A stretch of 64,000 bases of DNA from Caulobacter sp. UNC279MFTsu5.1 (GTDB taxonomy: Bacteria > Pseudomonadota > Alphaproteobacteria > Caulobacterales > Caulobacteraceae). The position numbers were made by a program, and so were the translations under genes. Location: the NCBI RefSeq assembly GCF_900114015.1, contig NZ_FORN01000016.1, positions 32,930-96,929 of the forward strand, written 5' to 3'. The number at the start of each line of letters is the position of its first letter. Within the stretch, counting starts at the first letter, position 1. The notes beneath the pieces are model-generated. The model saw only the letters and a program-made list of their open reading frames with translations, made no database searches and was not told the DNA's origin. Positions 1 through 8,095 of this stretch are shown one piece after another.

Positions 1-281
1 TATTTATCTTTTTTCATTACCCCAGGGAGCCTCCAGGAATCGCGGCGTCGGCGGAGCCCGAGCAGTTGGGTGACAATTCTACACGCCGGAAAAAATTTAT
101 ATATGAAATTTGATTTATTAATTGACGACAAAGCGAGCCCGGCCCTAGGGTCAAATCCGCATCAGGTATCTCAATGGTTCTAGATTGGTATCTAGGGGCC
201 TTCGGGAGCTTCGAGCGGCTGTCGTGGCGACGGTCTGGCGAGGGAGGGGCTTCGGCGCCCCAAGGGGAGGGGACTCAACAA
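1..281 (+). promoter_or_regulatory. leader/promoter region of the first TonB-dependent receptor gene
   Basis: No gene is supported here. An AT-rich stretch at about 83-130 stands out from the GC-rich surroundings and is the likely promoter area for the receptor gene that follows. The ribosome binding site just before the start is the G-rich run AGGGGAGGGG at about 263-272. No convincing -35/-10 pair or operator palindrome was seen. Confidence 0.35.
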
Positions 282-3005
282 ATGAGCCTCAAAGCACATA
301 TTCTGCTGACGACCGCTCTGGCGGGCGTGTTCATGGCTGGCGCGGCGTCGGCCCAGACGACCAGCAGCGCGACGACCGTCGACGAAGTCGTCGTCACCGG
401 CATTCGCGAGAGCCTGAAGAAATCCATCCAGCTCAAGCGTGAAACCAACGCCATCGTCGAAGTGATCACGGCCGAGGCCGTCGGCAAGTTCCCCGACACC
501 AACGTCGCCGAGTCGCTGTCGCGTCTCCCCGGCGTCACGGTCGATCACCAGTTCGGCCAAGGCGAGCAGGTTTCCATCGCCGGCACCGAGCCGTCGCTGA
601 ACCGCATCTATGTCGATGGCCACGCCATCGCCTCGGCCGACTGGGGCGGCAACCCGTCGGACCGTTCGAGCCGGACCTTCAACTATTCGCTGCTGTCGCC
701 GGACATCATCGGCCGCGCGGAACTCTACAAGACGCCGGAAGCCCGCCTCGACGAAGGCAGCCTGGGCGCCACCGTCATCATCCGCACGCGCAAGCCGCTG
801 GACCTGGATCCCAACACCCTGAGCCTGTCGGGCGGCTACGCCTATAACGACCGCTCGGAAAAGGGCAACGGCAAGCTCTCCGGCCTCTACAGCTGGCGGA
901 ACGAGTCGGGCACCTTCGGCATCCTCGGCGCCGTGACCTATGACCGGGAAAACCTCAGCCGGGCCGGCGTGGCCGTCTATGGCTACGGTTCGGGCGGCGA
1001 TTTCCTCAACAAGGACGCCAACGGCAACATCACCGGCATGAAGTCGGCCAGCGCCACCATCAACGGCGCGGCTCCCACCACGGCCAGCATGGCGGCGCTC
1101 AACGCCGCCCGCTATCCGGCTTTCCTGGCTCACGAATACTTCCAACAGGTCCGCAAGCGCGTCGGCCTGTCCGGCGCGATCCAATGGAAGCCGGTCGACA
1201 GCGTCGAGCTGACCCTGACCGGCCTTTCGATCCGCGGCCAGTACAACAACCTCAGCCAGTCGGAATTCAGCTACGACGTCCGGGGCGATCGTCTCCAGAA
1301 CGCCACCGTGGCCGACGGCCTGGTCACGGCCGCCAGCTATGGCGCAGGGACCGGCGGTTCATGGAACGGCGAACTCGACACCAACTACCGCAAGACCCAG
1401 GTCAAGAACGACAGCATCAACCTGGCCGGCAAGTGGACGGGCGACCTGTGGACCGTGTCGGGCAACACCGGCTACACCAAGGCCAGCGGCGGCAAGAACC
1501 CGGAATACTTGCTGAGCTTCCGCACGCTGCAGGGCTTCTCCTACGGCTTCGACGGCAAGAACACTGTCCTGAACTGGGCCAACCCGGGCACGGACGCGAC
1601 CCAGTGGGTGGGCACCGCCCCGGCCGAGAACAGCCTGCGGGATGATCCGCGCGTGCTCGCCGCCAACGGCGGGCAACCGTTCAACGGCGCCCAGATCGGC
1701 GGCGTCACCTATGCCGAAAAGACCATCGACGAAGAGAAGTACGGCCAGGTCGACTTCACGCGCGACCTGTCGTTCGGTCCGTTCACCAAGCTGCTGTTCG
1801 GCGCCAAGTACAGCGACCACGACAACAGCCAGACCACGATGGGCGGCGCGACCTTCACCAATCGCGCCTTCACCCTGGCCGACCTGGGCTCGTTCTCGAC
1901 GCCGGACGGCCTGTTCGACGGCCTGAACACCACCGGCAACGGCGTACCGTTCGCCACCCTGTCCAAGGAAACGGTGATCAAGACCCTGGCCTCGGTCCCC
2001 GGCCAGACGATCAACGTCAACTGGGGCCTGGACACCGGTTCGTTCTTCCAGGTGAACGAGAAGAACACCGCCGCCTACGTCCAGGGCGACTTCAAGGGCG
2101 AGAAGTATCGCGGCAATATCGGCGGCCGTCTGGTCAAGACCGAGGACACCTCGACCTTCTACCTCACCGAAACCACGTCGGGGGCGACGACCACCAACCT
2201 GACGACGGTCAAGAACAGCAACACCAAGTTCCTGCCCGCCTTCAACTTCGCCTATGACGCCGGTGACACCGTGGTGCTGCGCGCCGCCGCCGCCAAGGTC
2301 ATCGCCCGGGCTCGCTATTCGGACCTGGCCGGCGCCTTCAGCCGCGACGACGTCCGCCTGACGGCCGGCGGCGGCAACCCCGACCTGAAGCCCTACGAGG
2401 CGACCAATTTCGGCCTATCGGCCGAATGGTACTTCGCCCCGGGCGGCCTGTTGTCGGGCGAGGTCTTCTATCGCGACATCACCAACTATGTCGGCAACGA
2501 GACGTCGCGGCAGCAACTGGCCGACTCGACCGGCCAGGTCCGGACCTACGACGTCTCCACGCCGGTGAACGGCGGCAAGGCCAAGGTCACGGGCTTCGCG
2601 CTCTCCTACCAGGCAGACCTGGGCTACGGCTTCGGCATCCAGTCGAACTACACCTTCACCTCGTCCGAGACCGGCAATGGCCTCGGCATTCCCTTCCTGT
2701 CGCGCGACACCATCAACCTGGTGCCGTACTACGAGCATGGCCCCTGGCAGGCTCGCCTCAGCTACAACTACCGTTCCAAGTACTTCAACCGGTTCGGTCG
2801 TCTTCAATCGGCTGACTACAGCGACGCCTATACCCAGCTGGACTTCCAGGGCGCTTACAAGTTCAACGACCGCATGACCTTGACCTTGAACGCGTCGAAC
2901 CTCCTGGACGAAACCTACTTCCAATACAGCTCGGTCAAGAGCGCGCCCACCGCGCTCTACAAGAACGGCCGCGTGGTCTCCCTGAACTTCAGCTACAAGA
3001 TGTAG
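282..3005 (+). CDS. TonB-dependent outer-membrane receptor (Caulobacter/Xanthomonas type)
   Basis: A 907-residue outer-membrane beta-barrel that should import ligand into the periplasm with TonB/ExbBD energy. The start at 282 is chosen over an upstream in-frame ATG at 174 because it follows an AGGGGAGGGG ribosome binding site and opens directly into a signal peptide (MSLKAHILLTTALAGVFM, cleavage after AASA). A TonB box-like VDEVVVTG and a plug domain follow. The plug contains the IRESLKKS segment typical of the large Caulobacter/Xanthomonas receptor subfamily. The C-terminus is a beta-strand ending in an aromatic pattern (LNFSYKM). It has no STN domain, so it is a transporter rather than a signal transducer. 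It lies just upstream of the glycosidase operon but has its own terminator. Oligosaccharide import is inferred from this position. Confidence 0.93.
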   Translation: MSLKAHILLTTALAGVFMAGAASAQTTSSATTVDEVVVTGIRESLKKSIQLKRETNAIVEVITAEAVGKFPDTNVAESLSRLPGVTVDHQFGQGEQVSIAGTEPSLNRIYVDGHAIASADWGGNPSDRSSRTFNYSLLSPDIIGRAELYKTPEARLDEGSLGATVIIRTRKPLDLDPNTLSLSGGYAYNDRSEKGNGKLSGLYSWRNESGTFGILGAVTYDRENLSRAGVAVYGYGSGGDFLNKDANGNITGMKSASATINGAAPTTASMAALNAARYPAFLAHEYFQQVRKRVGLSGAIQWKPVDSVELTLTGLSIRGQYNNLSQSEFSYDVRGDRLQNATVADGLVTAASYGAGTGGSWNGELDTNYRKTQVKNDSINLAGKWTGDLWTVSGNTGYTKASGGKNPEYLLSFRTLQGFSYGFDGKNTVLNWANPGTDATQWVGTAPAENSLRDDPRVLAANGGQPFNGAQIGGVTYAEKTIDEEKYGQVDFTRDLSFGPFTKLLFGAKYSDHDNSQTTMGGATFTNRAFTLADLGSFSTPDGLFDGLNTTGNGVPFATLSKETVIKTLASVPGQTINVNWGLDTGSFFQVNEKNTAAYVQGDFKGEKYRGNIGGRLVKTEDTSTFYLTETTSGATTTNLTTVKNSNTKFLPAFNFAYDAGDTVVLRAAAAKVIARARYSDLAGAFSRDDVRLTAGGGNPDLKPYEATNFGLSAEWYFAPGGLLSGEVFYRDITNYVGNETSRQQLADSTGQVRTYDVSTPVNGGKAKVTGFALSYQADLGYGFGIQSNYTFTSSETGNGLGIPFLSRDTINLVPYYEHGPWQARLSYNYRSKYFNRFGRLQSADYSDAYTQLDFQGAYKFNDRMTLTLNASNLLDETYFQYSSVKSAPTALYKNGRVVSLNFSYKM

Positions 3006-3024
3006 CTCTACTTTCTCCCCGACT

Positions 3025-3068
3025 GGGCTGCCGCCGCGACTGCAAGGCGGCGGCAGCCCTCCTTTTTT
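3025..3068 (+). terminator. Rho-independent terminator after the first receptor gene
   Basis: A perfect 13-bp GC-rich stem (3025-3037 with 3047-3059) and a 9-nt loop are followed by a T-rich run ending at 3068. It separates the receptor transcript from the glycosidase operon, so the operon probably has its own promoter between 3069 and 3192. Confidence 0.92.
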
Positions 3069-3084
3069 GGGGAAAGTGGAAATT

Positions 3085-3103
3085 CCGACGTCGTCGACGT
3101 CGG
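3085..3103. promoter_or_regulatory. perfect palindrome, candidate operator of the glycosidase operon
   Basis: CCGACGTCG-T-CGACGTCGG: two 9-bp arms around one central base. A one-base loop makes a poor RNA hairpin, so a protein-binding operator is more likely. It sits between the terminator of the receptor gene and the first glycosidase gene, about 90 bp before that start codon. I did not see a second copy elsewhere in the window. The regulator is unknown. Confidence 0.45.
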
Positions 3104-3192
3104 GAGAACGACTATTTCAGGCGAGTGCGGACCTGGGCGGAAGCCCAGGCTTTTGACTATCGGCCTCCAAGGCCGAAGCGGCGGGAGCGGGG

Positions 3193-5349
3193 ATGAGGAA
3201 GATCGGCAAGTTTCTGCGCCTCCTGATCTTCGCCTTGACCCTGGGCGGCCATGCCGCCACCGCCGCCACGCGGCTCGATCTCAACGGCGACTGGCGCTTC
3301 CGACCCGACCCGAACGGGGAGGGGATGTCCGCCGGCTGGCGCGCCGCGCCGCCCGAGGGCGCCAGGGCGGTCACCGTGCCCCATACCTGGAATCTGGGCC
3401 AGGACCAGGCGTTCGACGGCGTCGGCTGGTACTTCAAGAGCGTCGTCCTGCCCGAAGGCCTGGCGGGCCGGCATGTCGAGCTCAATTTCGGCGGCACGTT
3501 CTACAAGAGCCGGGTGTTCGTGAACGGCGTCGAGGCCGGCGGCCACGAGGGCGGCTTCACGGCCTATCACCTGGACGTCAGCAAGCTGGTCCGGCCCGGC
3601 GAAAACCGGATCGCGGTGGCCATCGACAACCGGCCGGGCTTCGCCACCATCCCCGGCTACGCCATGCGGCTGCAGGCGTCGGGCAACGTCTGGTATGACT
3701 GGTGGCGCAACGGCGGGATCCTGCGCGACGTCTGGCTGAGCGTCGCCGACAAGGGATTGATCCGCCAGCAGACGATCACCCAGAGTTTGTCGGCCGACCG
3801 TGCGACCGCGGTGACCCGGGTGCGGGTCGAGAACCTCGACGCGGCGCCGCGCGCCTATCGCCTGACGACTGCGATCGAGGATCCCGACGGCCGCGTCGTG
3901 GCCCGCGCCGACCAGACCGTGCGCGTAGCGGCGGGCGGCGCGGCCGAACCGTCGCTGAGCGTCGAGGTCCAGCGGCCCCAGCTGTGGAACGTCGGCGCGG
4001 CCAGGCTCTATCGCCTGTCGACGCAGTTGTGCGACGAAGACGGACGGCTGCTCGACGAGCGCACCGACACGGTCGGTTTCCGCAAGATCGAGATCAAGGG
4101 CCGCCGGCTCTATGTGAACGGCCAGGCGGTGCGCCTGACCGGCATGACCCGTCACCAGGATTCGCCTTGGGAGGGCCAGGCCGAGAGCGTCGGCACCATC
4201 CGCCAGGACTGGAACGACCTGGCGGCGCTGCACGTCACCCTGACCCGGCCGGTGCACTACCCGCAGCCGCAGGCCGTGCTGGACGAAGCCGACCGCCAGG
4301 GCGTGCTGCTGATCCCGGAGATCCCGATCTGGCAGATGACCGAGGCGCAACTGGCCGATCCGCGTCTTCTGCCCTTGGCCAAGCGCCAGATTGGCGAGAT
4401 GATCGCCGAGGCCGGCAACCATCCCAGCGTCCTGGCCTGGAGCGTGATGAACGAGAGCGACGCCTCCAAGCCCGGCGGCCTGGCGTTCTTCCGGGCGATG
4501 AAGGCGCACATCAACGCCCTGGATCCCGGCCGCTTCGTGACCTTCGCCGACTCCGACGTGTCGATCGCCCCGTGGAAGCCGGCCCAGGCGCTGCGCGAGG
4601 CCGACTTCATCATGGCCAACGCCTATTTCGGCACCTGGAGCGGCGGCGCCGAGTCCGTGGAGCCGTGGCTGGACTTCTTCGACAAGACCTATCCCGACAA
4701 GATGCTGGTGATCTCGGAGTTCGGCTGGCCGGGCCCGTTCTCGACCGATCCCAAGGCCGCCGACATCGCGCGGGTCGAGAACCTGCTGGGCCAGATGGCG
4801 GCGTTCGAGAAGCGGCCCTTCGTGGGCGGCGCGATCTTCTGGACCTATCAGGACTACCACTCCAACCGGAACCTCTACGCCGGGTCGGTGGACGGTTATG
4901 TCGATCACGGCGTCGTCGACGAGAACCGCCAGCGCAAGCCGTCCTACGCGGCCTGGGAGCAGCGCAACCGCGCGATCGACGTCTCGGTGGCCTGGACGGT
5001 GGGCGAGGGCGGCCTCAGGGGCTTCACCGCCAAGGTCGCGCCGCGCGCGGCCGGCGCCCTGCCGTCCTATCCGTTGATCGGCCAGCGTGTCCGCTGGAAG
5101 GCGCTGGACCAGAACGGAGCGGTGATCGCCGAAAGTCCGGCCACTGAACTTGATCTCTCGGCCCCGGCGGTCGTCACGGGCGGTTGGAACAGGCCGGTCG
5201 ACGGCATCGTTCGCCTGACCTTCGACGTGTTGACCCCGACCGGCGTCCGCTCGGGCGGGCAGGCGGCGGAATATCGACCCTTCAAGCTGGGCTCGGCGCC
5301 GTTCCCGCCCGATCCCGCGCAGCTCTCCAGCAATCCGGCGGTGCGTTGA
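3193..5349 (+). CDS. GH2 family glycoside hydrolase (beta-galactosidase/beta-glucuronidase type)
   Basis: A 718-residue exported GH2 enzyme. It opens with a Sec signal peptide (MRKIGKFLRLLIFALTLGG, cut near ATAA). A sugar-binding jelly-roll domain follows (LNGDWRF, then VPHTWN near residue 60), then an Ig-like domain and the TIM barrel. The acid/base is Glu421 in WSVMNESD and the nucleophile is Glu509 in VISEFGWPG, both in the usual GH2 places. It is the first gene of the operon, and its stop codon overlaps the next start by one base (TGATG at 5347-5351). Sequence alone does not separate beta-galactosidase from beta-glucuronidase. Given the neighbours, removal of terminal beta-galactose (as in the Lewis-a antennae of plant N-glycans) is an attractive inference. 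Confidence 0.9.
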   Translation: MRKIGKFLRLLIFALTLGGHAATAATRLDLNGDWRFRPDPNGEGMSAGWRAAPPEGARAVTVPHTWNLGQDQAFDGVGWYFKSVVLPEGLAGRHVELNFGGTFYKSRVFVNGVEAGGHEGGFTAYHLDVSKLVRPGENRIAVAIDNRPGFATIPGYAMRLQASGNVWYDWWRNGGILRDVWLSVADKGLIRQQTITQSLSADRATAVTRVRVENLDAAPRAYRLTTAIEDPDGRVVARADQTVRVAAGGAAEPSLSVEVQRPQLWNVGAARLYRLSTQLCDEDGRLLDERTDTVGFRKIEIKGRRLYVNGQAVRLTGMTRHQDSPWEGQAESVGTIRQDWNDLAALHVTLTRPVHYPQPQAVLDEADRQGVLLIPEIPIWQMTEAQLADPRLLPLAKRQIGEMIAEAGNHPSVLAWSVMNESDASKPGGLAFFRAMKAHINALDPGRFVTFADSDVSIAPWKPAQALREADFIMANAYFGTWSGGAESVEPWLDFFDKTYPDKMLVISEFGWPGPFSTDPKAADIARVENLLGQMAAFEKRPFVGGAIFWTYQDYHSNRNLYAGSVDGYVDHGVVDENRQRKPSYAAWEQRNRAIDVSVAWTVGEGGLRGFTAKVAPRAAGALPSYPLIGQRVRWKALDQNGAVIAESPATELDLSAPAVVTGGWNRPVDGIVRLTFDVLTPTGVRSGGQAAEYRPFKLGSAPFPPDPAQLSSNPAVR

Positions 5350-6998
5350 TGTCCAAGACCGATCTGAACAGCCTCGACCGCCGCGCCTTCCTGGCCGTGG
5401 CCGCGGCCGGCGCCACGGCGGTCGTCGCCACGCCCGGTTCGGCCGCCGAGCCGACGGTCTCGCCGACCGCGCCGACGGCGGAGATCCTGAGCCCGGAAAA
5501 GATCGACCAGGCCTGGCGGCGGGCGGCGGCCAAGTTCGACGCGCCGCGCGCCGCGGTGCTCAAGCGGGCCCGCGTCATGACGGAGCATGGCCCGTTCCGC
5601 GCCGACTGGCCGTCGCTGAAGACCTATGAGCCGCCGCTCTGGTATCAGGACGCCAAGTTCGGGATCTTCATCCACTGGGGCGTCTACTCGGTGCCAGCCT
5701 TCGGCGGCGAGTGGTACTCGCGGCTGATGTACCAGCAGGGCTCGAAGGAATACGAGCACCACCGGGCGACCTATGGACCGCAGGACCGCTTCGGCTACAA
5801 GGACTTCATCCCGCAGTTCACCGCCAAGGCCTACGACCCGGCGGGCTGGGCCAAGCTCTTCAAAGAGGCCGGCGCCCGCTATGTCGTGCCGGTGGCCGAG
5901 CACCACGACGGCTATGCTATGTACGACAGCCGCCTGTCGGACTGGACGGCGGTCAAGACCGGGCCCAAGCGCGACCTGATCGGCGCCTTCGCCAAGGCGG
6001 CCCGGGCAGAAGGCCTGCATTTCGGCCTCTCCAGCCACCGCGCCGAGCACGACTGGTTCTTCGACGAGGGCCGCAAGATCCCGTCGGACGTCAACGATCC
6101 GCGCTATCTGGAGCTCTACGGTCCGGCCCAGCTGCGTCTGTCGGGCAAGGACGACGCCGACCTGTTCGGCGATTTCACCGCCGTCTCCCAGGCCTGGGTC
6201 GACGATTGGCTGGCGCGCACCGCCGAGCTGGTCGAGCTCTATGATCCCGAGCTGATCTATTTCGACTGGTGGATCGGCAAGGCCGAGTTCCGCGCCGCCC
6301 TGCCAGCCATGCTGGCCCAGTACTACAACACCAAGGCCGCCCAGGGCCGCCAGGGCGTGGTCAACTACAAGCTGGGCTCCATGCCCGTCGGAGCCGGGGT
6401 GCTGGACATCGAGCGCGGCCAGGCGCCGGGCATCCAGCCGACCGCGTGGCAGACCTGCACCTCGATCAGCGACAAGGCCTGGGGCTTCATCGAGAACGAC
6501 ACCTACAAGAGCGCCGGCCAGCTGATCCACCTGCTGGTCGACGTGGTCTCAAAGAACGGCAACCTGCTGCTCAATGTCGGGCCGCACGCCGACGGCAGCA
6601 TCCCGCCGGCCGCCCGCGACACCCTGCTGGCCATGGGCCAGTGGCTGACCCTGAACGGCGAGGCGATCTACGGCTCGCGGCCCTGGCGGGTGTTCGGCGA
6701 GGGGCCGACTGAGATCGCCGACGGTTCGTTCCAGGAAACCAAGACCAAGCCCTACACGGCCAAGGACTTCCGCTTCACCACCCGGGAGGGCCGGCTCTAC
6801 GTCCTGCAGCTGAACGCGCCGGAAGGCGACGAAGCCCTGATCGCTTCGATCAAGCCGACGGACCAGGTCCGCGCCGTCACCGCGCTCAGCACCGGCCGGC
6901 CCGTGGCCTTCAGCCAGACGGCCGAGGGGCTGCGGCTGGCGGTCGGCGGACAGCCCGCCGGACACGCCGCCTATGTCTACCGTATCGACCTCGCTTAA
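5349..6998 (+). CDS. GH29 alpha-L-fucosidase (first copy)
   Basis: A 549-residue exported alpha-L-fucosidase. The start at 5349 overlaps the previous stop codon by one base, showing translational coupling. The N-terminus (LDRRAFLAVAAAGATA) has the twin-arginine pattern, so Tat export is likely. The GH29 barrel is clear: FGIFIHWGVYSVPAFGGEWY near residue 104, AEHHDGYAMYDS near 183, and the predicted nucleophile Asp306 in LIYFDWW. A beta-sandwich C-terminal domain follows. GH29 enzymes cleave terminal alpha-linked L-fucose with retention. In this operon a likely substrate is the fucose on the N-glycan core. The exact linkage is inference, and the second GH29 in the operon is clearly divergent from this one. 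Confidence 0.93.
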   Translation: MSKTDLNSLDRRAFLAVAAAGATAVVATPGSAAEPTVSPTAPTAEILSPEKIDQAWRRAAAKFDAPRAAVLKRARVMTEHGPFRADWPSLKTYEPPLWYQDAKFGIFIHWGVYSVPAFGGEWYSRLMYQQGSKEYEHHRATYGPQDRFGYKDFIPQFTAKAYDPAGWAKLFKEAGARYVVPVAEHHDGYAMYDSRLSDWTAVKTGPKRDLIGAFAKAARAEGLHFGLSSHRAEHDWFFDEGRKIPSDVNDPRYLELYGPAQLRLSGKDDADLFGDFTAVSQAWVDDWLARTAELVELYDPELIYFDWWIGKAEFRAALPAMLAQYYNTKAAQGRQGVVNYKLGSMPVGAGVLDIERGQAPGIQPTAWQTCTSISDKAWGFIENDTYKSAGQLIHLLVDVVSKNGNLLLNVGPHADGSIPPAARDTLLAMGQWLTLNGEAIYGSRPWRVFGEGPTEIADGSFQETKTKPYTAKDFRFTTREGRLYVLQLNAPEGDEALIASIKPTDQVRAVTALSTGRPVAFSQTAEGLRLAVGGQPAGHAAYVYRIDLA

Positions 6999-7012
6999 GT
7001 GAAAGGGCCATC

Positions 7013-8086
7013 ATGCGCCGCATCCTGACCCGCGCGTTTCTCGCCGCCGCTTTCGGTCTCGCCCTTGCGGGCGGGGCCCAGGCCCAAGCCAAGCCCGCCC
7101 AGCCCGTCGCGCTGTTCTACCTGATGGAGACGCCCAAATCGACGCGCTCCTTCGAGCAGCACATCGACAAGATCGGCCTGCTGGTCCCCACCTGGTACGG
7201 AGTGTCCAAGGACGGCCTGGTCACCGGCGCGCCCAATCCGGGGATCCTGGCCAAGGCCAAGGCGGCCCGCCTGCCGGTGATGCCGATCATCTCGCTGACC
7301 GACCGCGCCGGCCTGCACCAGCTGATGCAAAGCGAGCCGGCCAAGAAGGCCATGGCCGACGCCCTGGTCCGCGAGGCGAAGGCCAACGGTTATGTCGGCT
7401 TTCACTTCGACTTCGAGAACATCAGCTATCTGGACCGCGACGCCTTCACCCTGATGGCCAAGCAGACCGCCGACGCCCTGCACGCCAACGGCTTCACCAT
7501 GGGCGTCGCCGTCGTGCCCAACGCGCCCGGCCATCCTGGCAAGGGCGCCTATTCCAAGTGGATGTGGGAGTACTGGCGCGGCGCCTACGACATCGAGGCC
7601 CTGGGCAAGATCGCCGACGAGGTCAGCCTGATGACCTACGACCAGCACACCCGCTGGACCCCGCCGGGTCCGGTCGGCGGCATGCCGTGGGTGATGGAGA
7701 ACCTCGACTACGCGCTGAAGGTCATCCCGCGCGAGAAAATCTCGCTGGGCATCCCGCTCTACGGTTACCGCTGGTTCGCCGACAATCCGGTGCGGGCCGA
7801 CGGGACCGAGGCGGTCAACATCAACGGCGTCTATTTCGACGGCGACGAGTCCATCCCCATGGCCCGCGAGTACGGCGTCAAGGTCCAGTGGGACGACGTC
7901 CAGAAGGAGAGCTGGTACGTGCTCTATCGCGACCAGATGAACGAGTGGGTGTCGATGCCCGACGCCCGCAGCTTCAAGGCCCGCTACGATGTCGTCAAGC
8001 AACAGGGCCTGGGCGGGTTCAGCGCCTGGGTGCTGGGGTCCGAGGATCCCGCGATCTGGGACGTCCTGCCCGTCGTCAAGCGCTAA
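7013..8086 (+). CDS. GH18 family glycoside hydrolase, compact YaaH/chitobiase-like
   Basis: A 357-residue exported GH18 protein. A Sec signal peptide ends near AQAQA. The catalytic strand reads GFHFDFEN, giving the D-x-E pair Asp133 and Glu135, with Glu135 as the expected proton donor. VSLMTYDQHT and the late Trp in GFSAWVLGSED fit the GH18 barrel. There is no carbohydrate-binding module. It resembles the short, single-domain GH18 proteins (YaaH-like, di-N-acetylchitobiase-like) more than secreted chitinases. GH18 enzymes cut beta-1,4 bonds next to N-acetylglucosamine by substrate-assisted catalysis. Between fucosidase and hexosaminidase genes, cleavage of the N-glycan chitobiose core is the natural inference. 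A ribosome binding site (GAAAGGG) lies 5 nt before the start. Confidence 0.87.
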   Translation: MRRILTRAFLAAAFGLALAGGAQAQAKPAQPVALFYLMETPKSTRSFEQHIDKIGLLVPTWYGVSKDGLVTGAPNPGILAKAKAARLPVMPIISLTDRAGLHQLMQSEPAKKAMADALVREAKANGYVGFHFDFENISYLDRDAFTLMAKQTADALHANGFTMGVAVVPNAPGHPGKGAYSKWMWEYWRGAYDIEALGKIADEVSLMTYDQHTRWTPPGPVGGMPWVMENLDYALKVIPREKISLGIPLYGYRWFADNPVRADGTEAVNINGVYFDGDESIPMAREYGVKVQWDDVQKESWYVLYRDQMNEWVSMPDARSFKARYDVVKQQGLGGFSAWVLGSEDPAIWDVLPVVKR

Positions 8087-8095
8087 GGATTGCCG

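Noticed and set aside
174..281. N-terminal extension of the first receptor gene from ATG 174
   Set aside because: No ribosome binding site, and the extension would bury the signal peptide behind 36 residues.
3157..4908. A 583-codon minus-strand frame
   Set aside because: Antisense to the GH2 gene, with no family motif.
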